In this document: in pieces, positions 52,465 through 61,100 of the stretch
Position numbering within the stretch: position 1 is the stretch's first letter
Layout: each line of letters opens with the position of its first letter
NCBI RefSeq assembly: GCF_030269925.1
Contig: NC_085131.1
Location: 820,001 to 884,000, forward strand
Direction of reading: 5' to 3'
Length of the DNA stretch: 64,000 nucleotides
DNA from: Bombyx mori
Taxonomy: Eukaryota > Arthropoda > Insecta > Lepidoptera > Bombycidae
The notes under the pieces: generated by a model
Seen by the model: only the letters and a program-made list of their open reading frames with translations
Told to the model about the DNA's origin: nothing
Databases searched by the model: none
Translations under genes and position numbers: made by a program

Positions 52465-52572
52465 TCTCGCCAGCCGCCCAGCAATTCTATCAACTTCGTT
52501 TCGCCTGTGATTCCACCTCCAGCTAACTTCTCTGCGCCCGCCGTTACTTTGAAGAGACCCTCGCTTGTGTAA
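52465..52572 (+). CDS. AMPD: Candidate alternative last exon of AMP deaminase copy 1
   Basis: After CGCGTTTACAG the phase-0 frame encodes SRQPPSNSINFVSPVIPPPA, then NFSAPAVTLKRPSLV and TAA (52570-52572): 35 codons, GC-richer than its surroundings, Pro/Ser-rich. Exon 16 leaves in phase 0, so it could splice here and skip 46185. It is the only coding-like stretch found between the two genes. It could instead be the last exon of an unrelated gene. Confidence 0.4.
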   Translation, partial: SRQPPSNSINFVSPVIPPPANFSAPAVTLKRPSLV

Positions 52573-53129
52573 TCTGTTAAAAAATGTAGCTAGAAGATTG
52601 CGGGTCACTCACCTCGCCTACAATTATTAATGTCCGTAATTTATAACCTATTTAGCTCATTTACGGTTTTGATTTTATCCTGTATTATAGTATATTATAT
52701 TAAATTAAAAAATTATATATTTAGTATTGAAGTTAGGAATTGATAAATTATTTTGCTTAGAAGTGTTACAATATCCTATCAAAATACTATCCTCCTATCA
52801 AGGTACTTACCAAATTTGATTTTTCATTAAAACAATGTCACCGTTGATTTAAAAAAAATAATTACCCTTTGTTATCCTTCTTTATCGAAAATTCTTTATG
52901 ACTTTTTATTAATAATTTTAGCAATTATTAATTTAATCTTGCTTCCTAGTAATTATACAAATAAATAACTATAGTTGACAGCGTATTGACTTTTATTTAC
53001 CTAACGCACCAAACTGTTGTATTTCGACGATGAACTGCCTCCATCAAGGAAATATTTGCCTTTGTACTTGTGGAGAGCTTATTCTGAATAATGTTCTCTT
53101 AGAATATAGGCGTTATTGCTTACTACACA

Positions 53130-53220
53130 ACTGAGGATTCGACCTCATGTGTCAAGGTGGGTGTCATGGCATTTGGGTTGTGATTTCACAATGGGTTCCT
53201 TTACACCAGGTTTGTTGTAC
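53130..53220 (+). repeat. Degenerate Bm1 scrap
   Basis: TGTGTCAAGGTGGGTGTCATG and GGGTTCCTTTACACCAGG only. Confidence 0.45.
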
Positions 53221-53460
53221 ATACATCAAGTATAAATTATACAATATAAAAGCGACTAAATTCGAATAAAAAGTCAGGTAAGCAATGTCCGCAAAGATAT
53301 GATTAAACAATGAAAAATAAAACAGCGTTTGCCTTGAAAAAACAGAAGATTTAAGCCTAAACCCGATTTAAGATACATTTGATTATTATGATATAAATAA
53401 AAATAAAATTGCTGTTTGTAAACAAATATAAATATAAAATTTAAGATTTACTTAAATCAG

Positions 53461-53714
53461 GTTGAGGCCGTTAGCGCAAAAGCGGCATAAGCTTACCATA
53501 GTTATGGAGCAATGAGGTTTAAACTTCCATGAATTTGAATTTGAGTAGACAAAAAAAACAATAATGATTACAGAGCCATCTGTTATCTCTGAGTAAAACT
53601 ATGGATGGCTTTGCATCAAAATTTATTATATTTTAAATAAATTTCAATAATATACATATAAGCATGATTATGAAAAATTCTGGGTTAGGCCACTTTTGCG
53701 CTGACGGTCTCAAT
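53461..53714. mobile_element. MITE family K with ~25-bp inverted repeats
   Basis: Left GTTGAGGCCGTTAGCGCAAA then AGCGGC; right GCCACTTTTGCGCTGACGG then TCTCAAT. 254 bp, no ORF. An inner hairpin AGCCATC with GATGGCT lies near 53575-53615. Confidence 0.7.
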
Positions 53715-54629
53715 TGTGACTAGAGTCACGGTAGCTCTGGCTGTTCCTACAATAAAGAGCTCTTATGTAATAGTGCACATGAAAAACTTGTAATAATGAA
53801 GAAGAACGGCGAAGTGGGCGTGACCCCCGTGCCAAAACCATGCACTATATTGGATGATTTTCTTAACGCACTCTCATAACAAAAAAGTATATAATCTCAT
53901 TACGAAACGCGAGACCCGCTCCTGCGCTCGCGACGTAAAACAATAGACAAATCGATACAAATATGCCTGATTTATTTCTGTGAATAAATCTCTTATAAAC
54001 TTCTTTGTATTAAATGATGAAAGATGTCAAAAAATGGTACAAAACATATTATGGAGCATGACGACCTGTAGTTATTGCTTGACACAAATCAGTGTCGTCA
54101 CTCTCTATTTGGCTCACTTTTAGAATGTTAACCACACTTTCAATTTTCGTCTGTTCAAAGTAAAATGGGATAAAGTGCTACTGTTATCTTTATATATTTT
54201 AAAAATAAATAAGAGATTTAATTTCAACCAAATTTATATATCGTAAAACCAAAAATTATAACGTATCTAATACATTCAGGATGTTCGGAACACATAAGGA
54301 ATATAAAAAATGGTCGAGATCTCGCTCGTAAGGAAATTTATTTAAAAAATAATGTTACAACTTACAATTACTTGTCGAGTTTTTAAAAATGAAGTGTGAT
54401 TTCCGTGAAATCATGATAGTACCAGTATGCTAATAAACATGTGAGGGCCAAGCGCTCGGATTTAATGTTACGGTAAATGCTGTCCATAGATATCAGGAGC
54501 CATTTCAAAAAGTCATATCGAAGAGGGGCTAATTCCAGAGCTAAGTGCAATGTGGGAAAAGATGTCTGAAAAGGCGCCTACGGATTTAGGTGGTTCCAGA
54601 TAATATCGAGAGGTGAAAGGATATTTTAT

Positions 54630-54840
54630 TTAGGCGACATTTCAATTAATACGCGATATTTATCATTGTAATTAAATATGCTTTTTATTTGGTATTAGTA
54701 TCAACAATTTGATGTTTATAATTGAACTTCAATTAAGTTAACCCCATTGAAATAGCTGAAGAAGTTTATTTGTTAAGGTATTTTTTCGAAAATTTGAAAT
54801 TTAAATGGCTCTCCAGTAAAGCTGCAAAAATGTCGCCTAA
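54630..54840. mobile_element. MITE family G, complete copy
   Basis: TTAGGCGACATTT at the left mirrored by AAATGTCGCCTAA at the right; 211 bp. Partial copies at 13425 and 40282. Confidence 0.75.
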
Positions 54841-54976
54841 ACCAAATAGCTTTTCGACCTTCGATATTACAACTGCGGTGTCTACAAGTTAAGTTCACAA
54901 AGTATCACGAGATCGTTAATTTCTTAATTAAAATAGGTTATAAATTATTATCTATAAATATATATATATATAACAG

Positions 54977-55106
54977 CGAAGCGAACGATAATGCGGTCGC
55001 AGCGACGCGCACACATGTTCGAGGTCCCGGCGACAGCACGCGGCGCCGTGCCGACAACCAGGTCCCGTTCCAGAGAGTCTCCGTCGCCGGTATACATATC
55101 ACTGGG
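54977..55106 (+). CDS. AMPD: AMPD copy 2, equivalent of exon 3 (diverged)
   Basis: Phase-2 frame after [29 protein letters not shown], then [13 protein letters not shown] before donor GGG|GTATGA. The last 13 residues match [13 protein letters not shown] of copy 1 at the same splice position. The acidic run of copy 1 is absent and the exon is 36 nt shorter. The acceptor has no clear pyrimidine tract. Confidence 0.55.
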
Positions 55107-58100
55107 GTATGACAAGCGTCTAGTTTTAGAACTGATGGTAGGACGTGTTGTTGACCCGCATGAGACGGTACCAACGTCCCCGCGTACCCTAAACACGTCA
55201 TTACGGATCCCCCGATCCATTAAGGGTGCTTTTAGGTACTTTAAGCATCGGTCACCGTCTTCCGAGAACCAGTCGCGAAGGGCTCGACGAGTAAATTAAC
55301 CTACAGACACAGTCCATTGAGTTTCTCGCCGGATCTTCTCAGTGGGTCGCGTTTTCGATCCGGTGGTAGATTCTGCGAAGCACTGCTCTTGCTAGGGTTC
55401 GTGTTAGCAACGTCGTCAAGCTTGGGCCCCGTGAGCTCACCTACTAGTTAAGGTTACACTGAAATGGCCTCTCAAGGCTATCAGCATAGGTAGGAAAAAA
55501 ACTAGAATTTGTGTTCCACTTCGAATTCGTTTGAAATGGTACTCTCTCGAGTAAATCATTATTCTCTGGCACGTGACACCGCTGGCGTATTTAATGTTAA
55601 TGCTAACAGCTTAAACAAGGGTATTTATTTCATCAGGTGCCCATAGAGGAGTTGATACGTTCAGCCACTCTGCTGGTCGAAGCGTTGGGCTTGCGTCGCT
55701 ACTACATGGAGGCCGCCCAGCAGTCCTTCCCGGAGACGCTGGTGGAGTTCTTCTCCGGGCACGGCTCCCCGCGGCGAATGCTCGACAAGCACAAGGAATC
55801 TATGGACTTTACTCGCGCTTTACTTAATTTGGACAGTTAGTTGTAGACAGAATATTAAACTGGCTGAATTACGAGCATAATTTATCGACCGACATATCAA
55901 AATTTAGATACATTTTATGTATTACATTTCCTCCTAGGTTTTATTTGTCAAAGTACAGTTACGAGCTACAACTCGTCAATGCTAAACGAAAAAATAATTC
56001 ACAGTTGACAAACAGAAAAGAATGATGTACTAAAGTGCTTCGGCTCTGCCTATTTTATAAAGATACATGTGACGTAGGATAATAAGATCTTATCATTGCA
56101 AAAATCTTAGGGAGATTGCCCTATTTTGACTGCCTGAATGGTAGGTACCTTAATTTACACTATTGAATTTTAAAACAATATCACCGATATACTTACTATA
56201 TTTGGAAATTTACAATTCATCAAGAATCAACAGAGCCAAGCTTGGTACATTTCATAAATATCATCAGTTTTTTTTTATTGCTTAGATGGTTGGACGAGCT
56301 CACAGCCCACCTGGTGTTAAGTGGTTACTGGAGCCCATAGACATCTACAATGTAAATGCGCCACCCACCTTGAGATATAAGTTCTAAGGTATCAGTATAG
56401 TGACAACGGCTACCCCACCCTTCACACCGAAACGAATTACTGCTTCACGGCAGAAATAGGCGGGGTGGTGGTACCTACCCGTGCGGACTCACAAGAGGTC
56501 TTACCACCAGTAGGTTGGTTGAATTATTCAAGGTATGGCAGCCGAGCAGTATCTACAGCTGACAACGTGCTCCTCCGAAGAGTTCCAGCAACGACACAAC
56601 AATGTAACTCTTAGTCCGCACCATTCCGTTACTAGATGTTGGTAAAGTTTTATATATTAGTCTTCTATTGTATATATTCGCCTGTTATATCAACCATGCT
56701 ACCTATTTATTTATTTATTAAGTTGCAACAACAAAGTTCATGGCAGATGTCAAAGGTGCAATCGACAGTGCATTAACCATCGATTGAAGGCATTAAAAAC
56801 AAAAATAAAAAATTATATAACTAAGATTTGATTACATTTGATTGATTGCTTAAGATTAATCTATATATTAATACGTGAAGCAAAAACTTTGTATCCCTTT
56901 TTACGAAAATTGCGCGGACGGAGGAGTATGAAATTTTCCATACTTATAGAGAATACAGAGAAGAAGTGCACAATGCTAATATTTTTTTTAAAATTATGCA
57001 TAAAAGATACATTAAATCAATAAAGAAAACATTACACACACTACATACCATGTATTTGACGCACACACGCATGCATACTATTTATTGTCAAGCTTTTGTT
57101 CTTGTCGTCTGTTGTCAAATTGAGAATAGATTAAATATTGTTTGTCTTTGTTAATATTTTTTATAGTGTAGTCTTGGCGAAATTTATGATTAAAGAAGTA
57201 TAAAATACAATCTTAAAAGTAGAACTTACAATTCCAATTAATTATAGTCGAATTTCGACTACTACGGGAAATGATCCGCGACAGATTTTTCCTGTAAGTT
57301 GTGAGACAGTTAGAAAAAACATCTATTTCACTTAAAATTAATTCAGCGCAATCGGACAACTCGAGCGAGCATTGACGGAGACCTCGCTACCGTGGACATT
57401 ATTGTAGTCCTAAAGGATTCTGTTTAAGGGAGAGTAAGCACCTAAATTCGAACGAGCGGCTTTCTTATTAATGACTATTACCTATTAATGACTATTGTTC
57501 GTAGGCATCGTTAAACAAACACACAGCTAAGTCATAGTGCCCTTCGATTGGGACCTTTTTTAAACCCCTTTTAAAGAAGGTTCTGTAATAGCGCTAAGAA
57601 AACTCAAGGCTCGCTCATTCGAAAACGTGATTCCATTATTCTCTCTTCATTTTAAATACAAAGCGAGCAAGAAACAAGATGTTAGCTACTGAATCAAACT
57701 ACGAGCATTGCTCAAACAAGAACTGACTTGGTATTAACTAAATATTCGAGAAACCCACTCCAGCTTGAAAATGAGGTGACGTAATTAGTGTACACAATGG
57801 TATACTCTTTTTAAGCTTCAGTTTTTCTTCAGCCATGTCAATTGACATCTAATAGTATGTTTGTCTTCAAGTTCCACTGATGAGCAGAATATCCATGACA
57901 AAGCCGGCTGACACAATGAGAACTTCCTTGGAGAGCCACGAAGATGTGGAGCCAATGATGGGTATTTTGAATTTTATATCAATTCGCATATTTTTATAAT
58001 TGGTTCAGTAACTTTGATAGTTCTTTTCCTAGAGATAATAATAATATTCGTAATGTTGAGTATTCCTTCAGGACTCGTGGACCCGTGGGCTTGTCCAAGC

Positions 58101-61100
58101 CCCCCAGATCGGCGGTACTCGTTCCGATGGGTGGACGGTGTGGTCGCGGTCTACCGCAGCGAGGGTGATGCGGCTTCGGGCAGGCCCTTACCTTACCGCA
58201 CCGTCAAATTCAAGCAGTACGTCGACGATATGGGGAAGCTGAGTGACATGGTCGCTGATGGACCGCTGTTAGTAGATTCGTTCCACCTTCACCAGTATGC
58301 GTTGGATGAATTTGAAAATTTCACAAGCGAAATTCACAGTACAGTACATATATTAGCTACGATTCTATTTAGGAAATACTATAATCGAAACAAAATACGC
58401 TACAAAAATTGTGTATTTGATCTCTAGTTCGAGCTCTAGTTTGCCGAGGCTGCCACTATATTTTTTAAAACCCGACGCTAACCAAAAAAAATAATTATAT
58501 GTACTTTAAAGCGCTGACGTGTAGAGTCAATGGTTATTAAAGTCTTCACAAATTGAAATGGTGGGCAGGAAATGGTGCAAACAGGAGGTGACTTCGCGTC
58601 AATAGCAGTAGGAAGTTGATCCGTGCCAGTGTGGGCTCACTATACCAGTAAAAAAACATCCTCGGCAAAATTAAGTTATTTGTGGATTTTATTTTTGGCA
58701 CACAGGAAATCGTTTTGTTTTCGTCGTCTGAGCTACCTGAAGTCTAAGTTCAAGATGCACGTACTGCTGAATGAGCTTCACGAGCTGGCTTTACAGAAAG
58801 CTGTTCCGCATCGAGACTTCTACAACATCAGGTACACAGCGTACGCTACTGTATAGCATTGTGTGCATAGCACGGCATTGTATTCACAGCTCTAATATAC
58901 AGTCTTATTACACTTGGCTGAATTTAGTCGACTGAATTCAGAAGCAAATTTAGAAGCTTCTGATTACACTGTTCTAAATTTAGTTACTGAATCAATTGTC
59001 AGTTTAAGCGCGACGAAGTTGGACGTGTCGTGTGTGTACGAGGATGGCCCCAGCAGGAACGAGGAATCAGCAGACTTCAAAAATTATCTATAAATGGATT
59101 CGAGCTCGTTTGACCTAATATTAAACTCTTGAGTTGTTAGGTCTCCTTTGGAGACGCCCGGACAGCTGTTAGCAAATCCCACCCCTCCTGTTAGTTTAAC
59201 TCGCCCACAGGTCCTGGTGAAACTGGAAAGGCCTTTGGACCACTAGTAATCTTTCAAAATAAAACAAAAAAACATAAACATCGCGTTGAGTGTGGTCGAC
59301 TTCATTGCAAAACTTTTATCCTATAAATCAAGCATTGCTTCGCGAAAGACAGTGGTTCTTGATGACGCAACGGGCCATACCCCCAATTTTTTTTAAATCA
59401 ACATAACAACTTTTCAGAAAAGTGGATACTCACATTCACGCTGCGTCGTGCATGAACCAGAAACATTTGTTGCGGTTCATCAAGCGTACCCTGCGGCAGA
59501 ACGCCCACGAGGTGGTGGCCTTGCAACGCGGGGTCCCGATGACCCTCAAATCTGTGTTTGAGGAGATGCAGCTCGACGCCTACGACCTCAACGTTGACAT
59601 ACTGGACGTTCACGCGGTACGGTGATAAATCTTTTGAATTAAATAAGAAAGAGCTACTACAAGATGTTGCTTTGTTTGCCTTTCATATATTATTTGTCGT
59701 TCACTCAATATTACTATCAAGTTAATCATTCAGTAATCAATCAGGAGTTTGGCGTGTCTTTAGCTAGGGAAATGTACAACTATAAAACAATAACGAATAC
59801 AGCCCAGAGTCGGAATACCGAGAATTATTAACAAAAACAATATCATCCAGGTATTGAATCCGAACCCTGTGGTACACTGGTAGTAGATTACTAGTTCCGA
59901 AGTGGACTAGAATTTATAAATAATTGTTGTATTAATATATTTTTTAATAATTGGAAACAAATCACGCACGATCAACCGGTCCGAATTTAGGATTCCCCGC
60001 GCTACGGGTACCAGAGACTGACTAACATAAATATCTTTAAATACATACCTATATAAATAATAAGCATCCACACACAGAGCAAACAAACTTGTTCATCACA
60101 CGAATGTTTGTCCGATGCGAGAATCGAACCCACGACCCTCAGCTCTAACTATTGCACCACCGAATCAATCAGATTTAATGTAATATATTTTTCAAAACGA
60201 CATGACCCCACCCTTGTACTGTTTATAAGTGATGATGAAATGTCCAGGACCGCAACACTTTCCATCGTTTTGATAAGTTCAATGCCAAATACAATCCGGT
60301 CGGAGAGAGCCGACTGAGGGAAGTGTTCTTGAAGACCGACAACTACATGAACGGAACGTATTTCGCCAACATCATTAAGGTATTCCTGTAGACCGGTGTT
60401 TCCCAACATAGGGTCTACGCCCCACAAGGAGGCAATTTGATATTTAAGGGTGGGCAATCGCACTAAATTAATATAGAAAATCTGTATCAAATTATCAATC
60501 TGTTCTCATCTGAATATCATAGTGACTTCTTCCTAAAACCTATATTTATGTTTATTAAGTGAACAAGTCAATTTTTAAATGTTAAAAATTAGGTATGCGG
60601 ACATAAAAATTTTAGAAATGTTGCAGTGGGGCCATGGCACAAAAAAGGTTGGGAAACACTGCTGTAGACTGTGTCACGTATTCGAAGTAGAAAAGGCACG
60701 ACAAGATCATGGCGATAATTCACCATGTGGCTTTTATGGTCCGATAACCGCTTAACACCAAACAGATCACGCGACTCATATGCAATGAAGTTAAGTAAAA
60801 AACGAAACCGAAAACGTTTTTATGCTTAGATGGAGGGTCGAGATCGCGGCCCACCTAATGTTAAGTGGTTATCAAACCATTTACGTAGTAGATTTCTATG
60901 GAGACATCTACAACCTAAGCGAACCGTGGACTCTTCCGCCTTCCGAATGCTCTGTTAGTATAAGATGCTGCGTTTGTAGGAAGTGATGTCGGATTTCGCA
61001 GAGAATAAGTACACGTACTCCGAGCCCCGCATCTCGGTGTACTGCAAGAGCAGCAGCGAGTGGAGTCGGCTGGCGTCGTGGGCGGTCCGGAACGACGTGC

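Noticed and set aside
53797..53880. Short frame beginning MKKNGEVGVTPVPKP, a possible first exon of AMP deaminase copy 2
   Set aside because: It runs to a stop after 27 codons with no convincing donor of the right phase; not enough to call an exon.
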